Shown here: one piece after another, positions 1-8,078 of the stretch
How the letters are laid out: each line of letters opens with the position of its first letter
Numbering within the stretch: the stretch's first letter is position 1
Origin: Sedimenticola sp.
GTDB taxonomy: Bacteria; Pseudomonadota; Gammaproteobacteria; Chromatiales; Chromatiaceae
Assembly (NCBI GenBank): GCA_011051655.1
Contig: DRKS01000076.1
Span: 1-57,814 of the forward strand
Direction of reading: 5' to 3'
DNA length: 57,814 nucleotides
The notes under the pieces: generated by a model
Told to the model about the DNA's origin: nothing
Database searches by the model: none
The model's input: only the letters and a program-made list of their open reading frames with translations
Translations under genes and position numbers: made by a program

Positions 1-35
1 CAATTTTATAAATTAGGATTGGTAAAAGATAAATA

Positions 36-137
36 TTAACCGCAGAGGACGCAGAGATTCGCAGAGGTTTTTATTTATTATCAATAAGCTGGCTAGCATT
101 TCATTTCTCTGCGCACCTCTGCGTCCTCTGCGGTTAA
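36..137. repeat. Large inverted repeat (21-bp perfect arms) at left edge
   Basis: Positions 36-56 and 117-137 are perfect 21-bp inverted arms built on the core CCGCAGAGGACGCAGAG. A further GCAGAGG motif (61-67) sits inside the left arm region. Outer AT-rich flanks (about 9-20 and 148-159) also pair with one mismatch, so the whole structure may run from about 9 to 159 and ends exactly where the neighbouring gene stops. It could act as a transcription terminator hairpin or be a short non-autonomous mobile repeat. I recall similar CGCAGAGG palindromes in intergenic regions of other proteobacteria, but could not search. Confidence 0.8.
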
Positions 138-158
138 ATGTTTTTATATCCTAAATTA

Positions 159-860
159 TCAGGTTGACGGAGTATTAGCGGCGCAGATATCCGCCAGGCA
201 GCAGGCCCCGCAGTCAGGCTTTTTGCCGCAGGCCTCCTTGGCGTGACGCACGATCAGTGCATGGTACTCATTGAACAGGTCCACGTCCGGCCCCAAGGCC
301 GACTCGAACCCCTGGCGCAGCGCCTCGTAGGATTCGCTCCCCCGCGCCAATCCCAGGCGGTAAAAAATCCGGCGGGTATAGGCATCGATCACGAACACCG
401 GGCGCTGGAAGGCATAAAGCAGCATGTCATCCGCCGTTTCCGGCCCGACGCCGTGCACCTCCAGCAGGGCCTTGCGCAGGACGGCGGTTTCCTCCCGGCG
501 CAGCGCCTCCTCTCCTCCTTTCTCCAGCAGGAATACACAAAAACACCGGAGCCGCCCGGCCTTGATGTTGAAATAACCGGATGGCCGGATCAGCCCGGCC
601 ACCTGGTCAGGGGGGGCGGCCGCCAATCCGCCCGGTGATAACAGCCCGGCCCGCTTGAGATTGGCTATCGCCTTTTCCACATTGGGCCAGGCGGTATTCT
701 GGGTCAGGATGGCCCCGACCATGACCTCGAAGGGAGAATCGCCAGGCCACCAGTGCTGCGGACCATAGGCCGCCAGCATGCGCCGGAAGATCCTTTGCAA
801 TTCGCTCTTGCGGGGTTTGAAATCAGAAGGGGGCACTGGGCCCCGGTGCCGGGCGATCAC
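159..860 (-). CDS. EndoIII-superfamily (HhH-GPD) DNA glycosylase, MagIII-like
   Basis: A base-excision-repair glycosylase of 233 residues. The helix-hairpin-helix is at residues 135-144 (HGVGPETAD) and the catalytic aspartate is D159 in a VIDAY motif. Cysteines C211, C217, C220 and C226 at the C-terminus are spaced like the endonuclease III [4Fe-4S] loop (C-x5-C-x2-C-x5-C; the usual first gap is six). The catalytic lysine of true EndoIII (GVGRKTA) is replaced by E141 (GVGPETA), as in the MagIII 3-methyladenine glycosylase branch. A monofunctional alkyl-base glycosylase is therefore more likely than an AP lyase; this is inference. It lies 50 bp downstream of rluB on the same strand and may be cotranscribed with it. 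Confidence 0.88.
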   Translation of the reverse strand: MIARHRGPVPPSDFKPRKSELQRIFRRMLAAYGPQHWWPGDSPFEVMVGAILTQNTAWPNVEKAIANLKRAGLLSPGGLAAAPPDQVAGLIRPSGYFNIKAGRLRCFCVFLLEKGGEEALRREETAVLRKALLEVHGVGPETADDMLLYAFQRPVFVIDAYTRRIFYRLGLARGSESYEALRQGFESALGPDVDLFNEYHALIVRHAKEACGKKPDCGACCLADICAANTPST

Positions 861-910
861 TCAATATCACCATCGCAATCAAGCATACAAACCGTCTCCT
901 GGGAATCCCT

Positions 911-1744
911 TCAGCAGTTCCTCCGGCGCCGGGCGTTCCCTCGGGCCCGGCCGGCCTTTGGCCGGGCCCCGCCACGCCTTTGCCGGGGGCGGCTCCCGTC
1001 CATCCCGGCCGTTTTCAGGAGCCGTTCGAGCTCGTCGGGCTCCAGCTCCCGCCAGTGGCCGGCAAACAGCCGGCTGCCGAGGAGGATGGGACCAAAGCGC
1101 ACCCGGATCAACCGGTTGACCCTGACCCCGACGGCCTCCCACAGGCGGCGCACCTCACGGTTACGGCCCTCCATGATCACGACATGGAACCATCTGTTGG
1201 CGCCGCTGCCGCCGGATTCGACGATATCCTCGAAGCGGGCGGGGCCGTCTTCCAGCTCGATGCCGCCGGTCAGGCTTTTCAGCATCCCCTCGTCGACCTC
1301 GCCCAGCACCCGCACGGCGTATTCGCGTTCAATGAGCTGGGAGGGGTGCATGAGCCGGTTGGCCAGTTCACCATCGGTGGTGAACAGCAGCAGGCCCGCG
1401 CTGTTGATGTCCAGGCGGCCCACTGCAATCCAGCGTCCGCTCTTGAGGCGGGGCAGGCGGGAGAACACGGTGGGCCGCCCCTGGGGATCGGAGCGGGTCA
1501 CCACCTCCCCTTCCGGTTTGTTGTAGATGATGACCCGGCGCCTGGCCGGCGCCAGCCTGCCGGCCTGCACCACCCGGCCATCCAGCTTGAGGCGGTCATC
1601 CGGGCCGGCCCGGTCTCCCAACCGGGCCTTCCGGCCGTTGATCTCTATCCGCCCTTCCCTGATCCAGTTCTCTATCTCCCGGCGGGAGCCGAATCCGGCG
1701 TTGGCCAGGATTTTCTGAAGGCGTTCGCCCTGCTGTTCAGACAT
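911..1744 (-). CDS. rluB: 23S rRNA pseudouridine synthase RluB
   Basis: Makes pseudouridine in the 23S rRNA peptidyl-transferase region (U2605 in E. coli). The 277-residue protein starts with an S4 RNA-binding domain (RLQKILANAGFGSRREIE), followed by the RsuA/RluB catalytic domain with GRLDINSAGLLLFTTDG, whose Asp is the nucleophile. A basic Arg/Gly/Pro tail follows, as in E. coli RluB (about 291 residues). The frame is open upstream, but the conserved N-terminus (MSEQQGERLQ) begins at the ATG at 1744. This start overlaps the scpB stop by 8 bp, indicating translational coupling. The scpA-scpB-rluB order is typical of gammaproteobacteria. Confidence 0.95.
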   Translation of the reverse strand: MSEQQGERLQKILANAGFGSRREIENWIREGRIEINGRKARLGDRAGPDDRLKLDGRVVQAGRLAPARRRVIIYNKPEGEVVTRSDPQGRPTVFSRLPRLKSGRWIAVGRLDINSAGLLLFTTDGELANRLMHPSQLIEREYAVRVLGEVDEGMLKSLTGGIELEDGPARFEDIVESGGSGANRWFHVVIMEGRNREVRRLWEAVGVRVNRLIRVRFGPILLGSRLFAGHWRELEPDELERLLKTAGMDGSRPRQRRGGARPKAGRARGNARRRRNC

Positions 1745-2450
1745 GATCCGGGGATTCCTCCCCGCTGTTGCAGGCGTCTTCGGCCAGCAGCGCCTCCGGG
1801 GGTGCTTCGTCCTCATCCGCCTGGGTGGGGTCCGTTGCCTCATCGGCCATGGCGCCGGTGGCATCCCCGGCGGCAGCGGGAATGCCCGGGAGTTCGAGAT
1901 CCAGCTCGCGGTTGATGGAATCCAGATCCCTGATTTCCGCCAGCGTCGGCAGCTCGCTGAGCGACTTCAGGCCGAAGTAGTCCAGGAAGGCCTTGGTGGT
2001 GGCATACAGGGAGGGTCTGCCCGGCACGTCCCGCTGGCCCACCACCCGGACCCACTCCCGCTCCATCAGGGTCTTGATGATATTGCTGCTGACGCTGACC
2101 CCGCGGATCTCCTCGATCTCTCCCCGGGTGATGGGCTGGCGATAGGCGATCAGCGCCAGGGTCTCCATCAGGGCGCGGGAATAGCGGGGGGGGCGCTCCG
2201 CCCACAGGCGCGAAACCCAGGGTGCGAACTCGGACCGCACCTGAATGCGAAAGCCGGAGGCGACCTCCCGCAGCTCGATACTGCGCCCCTCGTAATCGGC
2301 GCTCAGGGCCTCCAGCGCCTGGCGCACGGCCTTGCGGTCCTGCTGCTCCGTCACGTCGAAAAGGGCCAGCAGTTCATCCAGGGTCAGGGGCCTGCCCGCC
2401 GCCAGCAGGGCGGCCTCGATGATTTGTTTCAGCTTCAGTTCGGATGACAT
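1737..2450 (-). CDS. scpB: Segregation and condensation protein ScpB
   Basis: The winged-helix kite subunit of the SMC-ScpA-ScpB condensin, which dimerises and binds ScpA. The 237-residue protein has the two winged-helix modules of the family: an N-terminal LKQIIEAALLAAGRPL helix region, then the conserved TLALIAYRQPITRGEIEEIRG segment and a DVPGRPSLYATTKAFLDYFGL motif. The last 45 or so residues form an acidic Asp/Glu/Ala-rich tail, common in gammaproteobacterial ScpB. It follows scpA after about 50 bp and overlaps rluB by 8 bp. Its partner smc lies about 18 kb away in this window. Confidence 0.95.
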   Translation of the reverse strand: MSSELKLKQIIEAALLAAGRPLTLDELLALFDVTEQQDRKAVRQALEALSADYEGRSIELREVASGFRIQVRSEFAPWVSRLWAERPPRYSRALMETLALIAYRQPITRGEIEEIRGVSVSSNIIKTLMEREWVRVVGQRDVPGRPSLYATTKAFLDYFGLKSLSELPTLAEIRDLDSINRELDLELPGIPAAAGDATGAMADEATDPTQADEDEAPPEALLAEDACNSGEESPDHV

Positions 2451-2501
2451 GTTCGGGACCCTTGGTTTTTCAAAATTGGCTGCGGGGGCAACACCGATGC
2501 C

Positions 2502-3326
2502 TCAGGACACCGCCGCCTTGACGTGAATGGGGCCGAAAGGCCCGGCCTGCACTATCTCCAGCAAAGAGGACTTCAACAGCTCCAGGATGGCCAGGAAGGT
2601 GACCACCACCCCCGAACGGCCCTCCTTGCAGTCGAACAGGCTGGTGAATTCGACAAAGGTGTCGCTGTTGACCGCCGCCAGCACCCTGGACATGCGCTCC
2701 CGCACCGACAGCGGCTCCATCCTGACGTGGAGATTGGAAAACATGTCCGCCCGCTCGAGCACCTCTTTGAAGGCGGCCAGGATTTCATGCAGGGCGACCT
2801 CCGGCTGGCGCTTTTCCACCACCCGGTCCGGCACGATCACCTCCGGCTGGAAGGTGTCGCGGCCCTGCCGGGGCAGGGCATCGATATCCTGCGCCGCCTG
2901 CTTGTAGCGCTCGTACTCCTGCAGGCGCCGCACCAGTTCGGCCCGCGGGTCCTGCCCTTCCTCGGTCTCTTCCTCCACCCGCGGCAGCAGCATGCGGGAC
3001 TTGATCTCGGCCAGCATGGCGGCCATCAGCAGATACTCCCCGGCCAGTTCCAGGCGCAGTTCCTTCATCATGTCCACGTACTCCATGTACTGGGCAGTGA
3101 TCTGGGCGATGGGGATGTCCAGGATATCGAGGTTCTGGCGCTTGATGAGATAGAGCAGCAGGTCCAGGGGTCCCTCAAAGGCGTCCAGGAAGACCTCCAG
3201 CGCATCGGGGGGGATATAGAGATCCTTCGGCAGCGTGACCACGGGTTCGCCCTGGACCACGGCAAAGGGCATCTCCTGCTGTTCGGGATGCGGGGGGTTG
3301 TCCCGCACCAGCTCGGTTTGTTCCAT
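2502..3326 (-). CDS. scpA: Segregation and condensation protein ScpA
   Basis: The kleisin that bridges the heads of the SMC dimer and binds ScpB. The N-terminal kleisin signature is visible (FEGPLDLLLYLIKRQNLDI around residue 50), followed by IAQITAQYMEYV and LELAGEYLLMAAMLAEIKSRMLLP. The C-terminal winged helix ends in FLAILELLKSSLLEIVQ. I chose the ATG at 3326, because GAGG lies five bases upstream. A GTG directly before it (3329) is possible and would add one residue. At 274 residues the length is normal. It is transcribed toward scpB and rluB. Confidence 0.94.
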   Translation of the reverse strand: MEQTELVRDNPPHPEQQEMPFAVVQGEPVVTLPKDLYIPPDALEVFLDAFEGPLDLLLYLIKRQNLDILDIPIAQITAQYMEYVDMMKELRLELAGEYLLMAAMLAEIKSRMLLPRVEEETEEGQDPRAELVRRLQEYERYKQAAQDIDALPRQGRDTFQPEVIVPDRVVEKRQPEVALHEILAAFKEVLERADMFSNLHVRMEPLSVRERMSRVLAAVNSDTFVEFTSLFDCKEGRSGVVVTFLAILELLKSSLLEIVQAGPFGPIHVKAAVS

Positions 3327-3370
3327 CACGGCCTCTTTGTACTGATCATCCAGAAACGGTGCTTTTGTCT

Positions 3371-3396
3371 TCGCGGCTAAAGCCGCTTCTCCTACA
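3371..3396. repeat. REP-like palindrome between trpS and scpA
   Basis: The segment carries the palindrome GCGGCTAAAGCCGC (3373-3386) followed by TTCTCCTACA. It resembles the abundant proteobacterial REP-type repeat whose core is a GCGGCT...AGCCGC hairpin next to a CTCCTACA tail. It sits in the 106-bp gap between trpS and scpA, where it could form a hairpin in the polycistronic transcript and attenuate or protect it. Only one copy was noticed in this window. Confidence 0.65.
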
Positions 3397-3432
3397 GCAA
3401 ACTGAATTTACAGCTTATTTTGCGGGGAGCGA

Positions 3433-4650
3433 CTAGCGGTAGACCAGCGACATGACATGCCGCACCTCGTCCAGGGTCTCCCGGGCCAGGTCGCGGGCCG
3501 CCTCACAGCCTTCGGCAACGATATTGCGCACCAGCTCCGGCTGCTCCACATACTCCCGGGCCCGCTCCTGGATGGGCATCAGCTCGCGCAGCACCGCATC
3601 GATCACCGGTTGCTTGCATTCGATGCAGCCTATGCCGGCCGAGCGGCAGCCCTCCCGCGCCCAGTTTTTCACATCATCGCCGGAATAGACCTGGTGCCAC
3701 TGCCACACCGGGCATTTTTCCGGATCACCCGGGTCATTGCGCCGCACCCGGGCCGGGTCCGTCTGCATGGTGCGCAGGGCCTTTTCGATGTCGGCCGGAT
3801 CATCCCGCAGGGCAATGGTATTGCCGTAGGATTTGGACATCTTCTGGCCATCCAGCCCCGGCATCCTGGAGGCCTTGGTCAGCAGCGGCTGGGGCTCCGG
3901 CAGGATGATGCGTCCACCCCCCTCCAGGTAGCCGAACAGGCGCTCCCGGTCCCCCACGTTGATATTCTGCTGGCTTTCCAGCAGGGCCCGGGCCGCCTCC
4001 AGCGCCCCCTGATCCCCCTGCTCCTGGTAGGCCTTGCGGTACTGTCCATACAGGCGGGCCGCCTTCTTGCCCATCTTCTTCATGGCCCCGGCGGCCTTCT
4101 CCTCAAAGCCCGGCTCCCGGCCGTAGAGGTGGTTGAAGCGCCGCGCCACCTCGCGGGTCAGCTCCACATGGGCCACCTGATCCTCCCCCACCGGCACCAT
4201 GCCGGCCTTGTAGATCAGGATGTCCGCGCTCTGCAGCAGGGGATAACCCAGAAAGCCGTAGGTGGCGAGATCCTTCTCCTTCAGCTTCTCCTGCTGGTCC
4301 TTGTAGCTGGGCACCCGTTCCAGCCAGCCCAGCGGCGTGATCATGGACAGCAGCAGGTGCAGCTCCGCGTGCTCCGGCACCCGCGACTGGATGAACAGCT
4401 TTGCCTCGCCGGGATTGATTCCCGCCGCCAGCCAGTCGATCACCATGTCCCAGACGCTGTCGGGGATGATGCCCGGATCATCGTAGTGGGTGGTCAGGGC
4501 ATGCCAGTCCGCCACGAAGAAATAACATTCATATTCATGCTGAAGCTCGGCCCAGTTTTCCAGCACCCCATGGTAGTGACCGAGATGCAGGCGGCCGGTG
4601 GGGCGCATGCCGGAAAGCACACGGGAATGCTGGGCGGGGATCGAATTCAA
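3433..4650 (-). CDS. trpS: Tryptophanyl-tRNA synthetase, probable Fe-S type
   Basis: Charges tRNA-Trp in the cytoplasm; a class I aminoacyl-tRNA synthetase of 405 residues. The HIGH box is HLGH (22-25) after GMRPTGR, and KMSKS is at 270-274. Residues of about 180-258 form the insert that makes some gammaproteobacterial TrpRS longer than the usual 330 or so. Four cysteines, C313, C335, C342 and C345 (C-x21-C-x6-C-x2-C), nearly match the C-x22-C-x6-C-x2-C cluster ligands of Thermotoga maritima TrpRS near the anticodon-binding region. No ATG fits the conserved N-terminus. I chose TTG at 4650, preceded by GAGGAA seven bases upstream. The open frame continues upstream only as a shadow of the M50 gene. 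Confidence 0.95.
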   Translation of the reverse strand: MNSIPAQHSRVLSGMRPTGRLHLGHYHGVLENWAELQHEYECYFFVADWHALTTHYDDPGIIPDSVWDMVIDWLAAGINPGEAKLFIQSRVPEHAELHLLLSMITPLGWLERVPSYKDQQEKLKEKDLATYGFLGYPLLQSADILIYKAGMVPVGEDQVAHVELTREVARRFNHLYGREPGFEEKAAGAMKKMGKKAARLYGQYRKAYQEQGDQGALEAARALLESQQNINVGDRERLFGYLEGGGRIILPEPQPLLTKASRMPGLDGQKMSKSYGNTIALRDDPADIEKALRTMQTDPARVRRNDPGDPEKCPVWQWHQVYSGDDVKNWAREGCRSAGIGCIECKQPVIDAVLRELMPIQERAREYVEQPELVRNIVAEGCEAARDLARETLDEVRHVMSLVYR

Positions 4651-4664
4651 AATCTGTTCCTCGG

Positions 4665-5348
4665 TTATCGGTTGAAAAATTGAGCGACGATTTGAGAGCC
4701 GGGCAGCAGATCGATCAGCGCCCAGACGACGGGCCACAGGAGCCGGCCCAGCACGCCGGTGACCAGCAGCCCCAGCACGATGAACAGGCCATAGGGTTCC
4801 AGCCGGGAAAAGGCCAGAGCCAGTTTCGGCGGCAGCAGGGCGGCCAGCACCCTGCCCCCGTCGAGGGGCGGGATAGGGGTCAGGTTGAGCACCATCAGGA
4901 TGCAGTTGATGAAGACCCCGGCGGCACCCATGGCGATCAGCGGCATGGCGAACCATTCCGAGACAGGCGCCAATGCCAGCCCGAACTTGATCAGGATGCC
5001 CCAGAACAGGGCCATGATCAGATTGGCGCCGGGACCCGCCAGTGCCACCAGCCCCATATCCCGGCGTTGATTATGCAGGTTTCTCCAGTCCACCGGCACC
5101 GGCTTGGCCCAGCCGAACAGAAAGCCGGTCATGAGCAGGGTCGCCAGCGGCACGAGGACCGTGCCCACCGGATCGATATGCTTCAGGGGGTTGAAGGTGA
5201 CCCGCCCCAGCATCATGGCGGTGGAATCCCCCAGCCTGTAGGCCACCCAGCCATGGGCCGCCTCGTGGACCGTTATGGCGAACAGCACCGGAATGGCCAG
5301 TATCGAAACCCGCTGAAGGAAGAGCTGTATGACGGAGACTTCGTCCAT
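4665..5348 (-). CDS. Site-2 protease family (M50) membrane metalloprotease
   Basis: A small polytopic zinc protease of the YwhC/SREBPS2P type. The zinc motif HEAAHGW lies in the first transmembrane segment. The second metal-ligand region is LNLTPIPPLDGGRVLAALLP (an N-x-x-P-x-P-x-LDGG motif), and NPLKHIDPVGT is the family fingerprint. Hydrophobic segments surround both active-site motifs. The start is uncertain: ATG at 5348 matches where family members usually begin, with AGAAGGG twelve bases upstream; a GTG at 5372 would add eight residues. It lies between yciO and trpS, an arrangement conserved in many gammaproteobacteria. The substrate is unknown. Confidence 0.9.
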   Translation of the reverse strand: MDEVSVIQLFLQRVSILAIPVLFAITVHEAAHGWVAYRLGDSTAMMLGRVTFNPLKHIDPVGTVLVPLATLLMTGFLFGWAKPVPVDWRNLHNQRRDMGLVALAGPGANLIMALFWGILIKFGLALAPVSEWFAMPLIAMGAAGVFINCILMVLNLTPIPPLDGGRVLAALLPPKLALAFSRLEPYGLFIVLGLLVTGVLGRLLWPVVWALIDLLPGSQIVAQFFNR

Positions 5349-5375
5349 CAGGCGATTATACCCTTCTGACACCCA

Positions 5376-6005
5376 TTAGTCCGGCGCCTTGAACAGGGAC
5401 GTATCGCCCTTGCCTTCGCGGACCACGACCGGGGGGTCCTCCACCATGTCCACCACGGTGGTGGGCTCGAAGCCGCAATAGCCACCGTCGATGATCAGAT
5501 CGACCTCGTGGCCCAGCAGATCCCGCATTTCATAGGGGTCGGTCAGGGGCATTTCGTCATCCGGGAGGATCAGGGTGGAGCTCATCAGCGGCTCCCCCAG
5601 CTCATCCAATAAGGCATGGACGATGCGGTTGTCCGGAATGCGGATGCCGATGGTCTTGCGCTTGCCGCACAGCAGGCGCCTGGGCACCTGCTTGGTGGCC
5701 TGGTGGATGAAGGTATAGGGTCCCGGCGTCAGGTTTTTCAGCAGCCGGTATTGCTGGTTTCCCACCTTGGCGTAGATGGAGATCTCGGCCAGGTCCCGGC
5801 ATATCAGGGTGAAATTGTGCTTGTCGTCCAGCCGCCGGATGCGCCGGATGCGCTCCATGGCCCCCTTGTCGCCGATGTGACAACCCAGGGCATAGCTGGA
5901 ATCGGTGGGATAGATCACCAGGCCGCCCCCGCGGATAATATCCACCGCCCGGTGGATCAGGCGCAACTGGGGATTGTCCGGGTGTATCTGGAAAAACTGC
6001 GCCAC
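5376..6005 (-). CDS. YciO-type Sua5/YciO/YrdC family protein
   Basis: A 209-residue YrdC-fold protein. The family is best known for TsaC/Sua5, which makes threonylcarbamoyl-AMP for tRNA t6A. This protein groups by its motifs (GGLVIYPTDSSYALGCHIGDKGAMERIRRIRRL, KRKTIGIRIPDNRI, LMSSTLILP) with the YciO branch, whose role in t6A synthesis is doubtful. It lacks the C-terminal Sua5 domain. The start is a GTG at 6005 without a clear ribosome-binding site. It follows the PHP phosphoesterase gene, as in E. coli yciV-yciO, and precedes the M50 gene. Confidence 0.9.
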   Translation of the reverse strand: MAQFFQIHPDNPQLRLIHRAVDIIRGGGLVIYPTDSSYALGCHIGDKGAMERIRRIRRLDDKHNFTLICRDLAEISIYAKVGNQQYRLLKNLTPGPYTFIHQATKQVPRRLLCGKRKTIGIRIPDNRIVHALLDELGEPLMSSTLILPDDEMPLTDPYEMRDLLGHEVDLIIDGGYCGFEPTTVVDMVEDPPVVVREGKGDTSLFKAPD

Positions 6006-6032
6006 GGGTGGATCTGTTATGCCGACCGCGAA

Positions 6033-6896
6033 TCAGGCGTTGATGGCGTCGGAAAATGCCGGCAGGACCCAATCGCGCCAGATGGGGGTGCAGCCCTCGG
6101 GCAGCGCGGGGAAACGGCCCAGTTCACGCCAGGGGTTGTCGGGACCGTGATAGTCGGAGCCCGAGGACGCCAGCAGCCCGAAATCCCGGGCATGCCGGGC
6201 CATGGTGAAATTGTCATCCCGGCTGTGACTGGTGGAGACCACCTCCAGCCCTTCCCCGCCGGCCGCCACGAACGCCGTCAACAGACGGCGCAATTTGGTG
6301 CGGCTGAAAGGGTAGCGGGCCGGATGCGCCAGCACCGCCTGGCCGCCGGCGGCCCGTATCCAGGACAGCGCGTTCTCCAGCGAGGCCCACTGCCCCGGCA
6401 CGTATCCCGGCTTGCCCCGGGTCAGGAAGCGCCGGAAGACCTTGCGCCCGTCGGCCGCATGGCCGTTGTTCACCAGGAAGCGGGCGAAGTGGCTGCGGCC
6501 GACCAGGTGCCCGCTGGAGAGCGCCATGGCCCCCTCGAAGGCGCCGGCTATTCCCGCCCCCTCCAGCCGCCGTCCCATCTCCCGGGCCCGCCAGTCGCGG
6601 AAGCGGCGCAGCTCCAGCAGGCCGTCCTGCAACAGCCGGCAACCGGGATCGATGCCGAGCCCCAGCACGTGTACCACATGGGCGTTCCAGCTCACCGAGA
6701 TCTCCACCCCGGGGACGAATCCCAGCCCGGCGGCAAAGGCCTCGTCGGCGGCCTCCGCCAACCCGGCGGTGGTGTCATGGTCCGTCAGGGCCAGCGCCTC
6801 CAGACCCGCCCTGGCGGCGTGGCGCACCAGTTCCCGCGGGCTCAGGGTCCCGTCGGAGGCGGTGGAGTGGGCGTGCAAATCATAAATCCCGGGCAT
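6033..6896 (-). CDS. PHP-domain phosphoesterase, RNase AM (YciV) type
   Basis: A PHP-fold metal-dependent phosphoesterase. The N-terminal motif DLHAHSTASDGTLSP supplies the first metal ligands, ALTDHDTTAGL the next, and further histidines lie in VLAHPARYP and SSGSDYHGPDNPW. This matches YciV/TrpH of E. coli, shown to be a 5'-3' exoribonuclease that trims 5S and other rRNA 5' ends (RNase AM) and to hydrolyse 3',5'-bisphosphonucleotides. I chose the ATG at 6896, close to the conserved DLHAHS; an ATG at 6920 would add eight residues. It is divergent from the moxR gene across about 117 bp in which I recognise no confident promoter. Confidence 0.88.
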   Translation of the reverse strand: MPGIYDLHAHSTASDGTLSPRELVRHAARAGLEALALTDHDTTAGLAEAADEAFAAGLGFVPGVEISVSWNAHVVHVLGLGIDPGCRLLQDGLLELRRFRDWRAREMGRRLEGAGIAGAFEGAMALSSGHLVGRSHFARFLVNNGHAADGRKVFRRFLTRGKPGYVPGQWASLENALSWIRAAGGQAVLAHPARYPFSRTKLRRLLTAFVAAGGEGLEVVSTSHSRDDNFTMARHARDFGLLASSGSDYHGPDNPWRELGRFPALPEGCTPIWRDWVLPAFSDAINA

Positions 6897-7013
6897 GGGG
6901 CCATTGTAACCTATGGGCATGGATACAGGCTAAACTTACTAACCCTGACCATAAGGAACTGTAACCGGCAAGCAAGGTCTCACAGACCGGAATCAGCCCA
7001 GGGGAGGCAAGAC

Positions 7014-8015
7014 TTGGACGCAGAAAATCAGCTCAATCCAATAAAATCAACAACCCATCAGGACGAGATCCGCCGGCTCCAGGAATACGTCAGCGGGCAG
7101 ATCATCGGCCAGGAGACCCTGATCAACCGGCTTCTCATCGCCCTGCTGGCCGACGGCCACCTGCTGGTGGAGGGGGCGCCGGGACTGGCCAAGACCCGCG
7201 CCATCAAGGTGCTGGCCGACGGCATCGAAGGGGATTTTCACCGCATCCAGTTCACCCCCGACCTGCTGCCGGCCGACCTTACCGGCACCGAGATCTTCCG
7301 CCCCCAGGACGGCTCCTTCAAGTTTCAGCAGGGGCCCCTGTTCCACAACCTGATCCTCGCCGACGAAATCAACCGCGCCCCGGCCAAGGTCCAGTCGGCC
7401 CTGCTGGAGGCCATGGCGGAGCGCCAGATCACGGTGGGCTCGGAGACCTACCCCCTGCCCCGGCTGTTCCTGGTGATGGCCACCCAGAACCCCATTGAAC
7501 AGGAGGGCACCTATCCCCTGCCCGAGGCCCAGCTCGATCGCTTTCTGCTGCACGTGCGCATCGATTATCCGGACGGCGCCGCCGAGAAGGCCATCCTGCA
7601 ACTGGCGCGGCGGGAGGCGCGGCAGGGGGCGGCGATCCCCCCGCCGCCGGCCCGGCTGAGCCAGCGGGTTCTGTTCGAGGCCCGGGACGAGGTGCTGGAC
7701 CTCCACCTGGCGGAAAACCTGGAGGAATATCTGCTCCAGATCGTGCTCGCCACCCGCGCCCCGGAGCGCTACGGCGACGACCTCGCCCGCTGGGTGGACT
7801 ACGGTGCCAGCCCCCGCGCCAGCATCACCCTGGACCGCTGCGCCCGCGCCCACGCCTGGCTGGCCGGACGGGACTACGTGGCCCCCGAGGACATCCAGAC
7901 CATGGCCCACGATGTCCTGCGCCACCGGGTGCTGCTCAGCTACGAGGCCGAGGCCGAAGGCATCACCCCGGACCGGCTGATCGGGGAGCTCATCGACCGC
8001 ATCGCCGTGCCCTGA
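7014..8015 (+). CDS. MoxR-family AAA+ ATPase
   Basis: An AAA+ chaperone of 333 residues, the ATPase partner of vWA proteins in MoxR-Bat operons. Walker A is GAPGLAKT (about 54-61) and Walker B is LILADEINRAP. The MoxR signature LEAMAERQITVG and the sensor ATQNPIEQEGTYPLPEAQLDRF follow. The C-terminal lid contains GASPRASITLDRCARAHAWLAGRDYV. The start is TTG at 7014, placed six bases after GGGGAGG; upstream frame extension would be a shadow of the PHP gene. It is the first gene of a seven-kilobase operon with DUF58, DUF4381, two vWA proteins and BatD. Confidence 0.94.
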   Translation: MDAENQLNPIKSTTHQDEIRRLQEYVSGQIIGQETLINRLLIALLADGHLLVEGAPGLAKTRAIKVLADGIEGDFHRIQFTPDLLPADLTGTEIFRPQDGSFKFQQGPLFHNLILADEINRAPAKVQSALLEAMAERQITVGSETYPLPRLFLVMATQNPIEQEGTYPLPEAQLDRFLLHVRIDYPDGAAEKAILQLARREARQGAAIPPPPARLSQRVLFEARDEVLDLHLAENLEEYLLQIVLATRAPERYGDDLARWVDYGASPRASITLDRCARAHAWLAGRDYVAPEDIQTMAHDVLRHRVLLSYEAEAEGITPDRLIGELIDRIAVP

Positions 8016-8078
8016 ACCGGCCCTCACAAGTTCAAGTTGCAAGCGAAAAAAATCATCACCGAAGATTGCACCAGGGGC

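Noticed and set aside
4651-4956. N-terminal extension of trpS upstream of the TTG
   Set aside because: Its sequence is an out-of-frame translation of the M50 gene and has no similarity to TrpRS; GAGGAA supports the TTG start.
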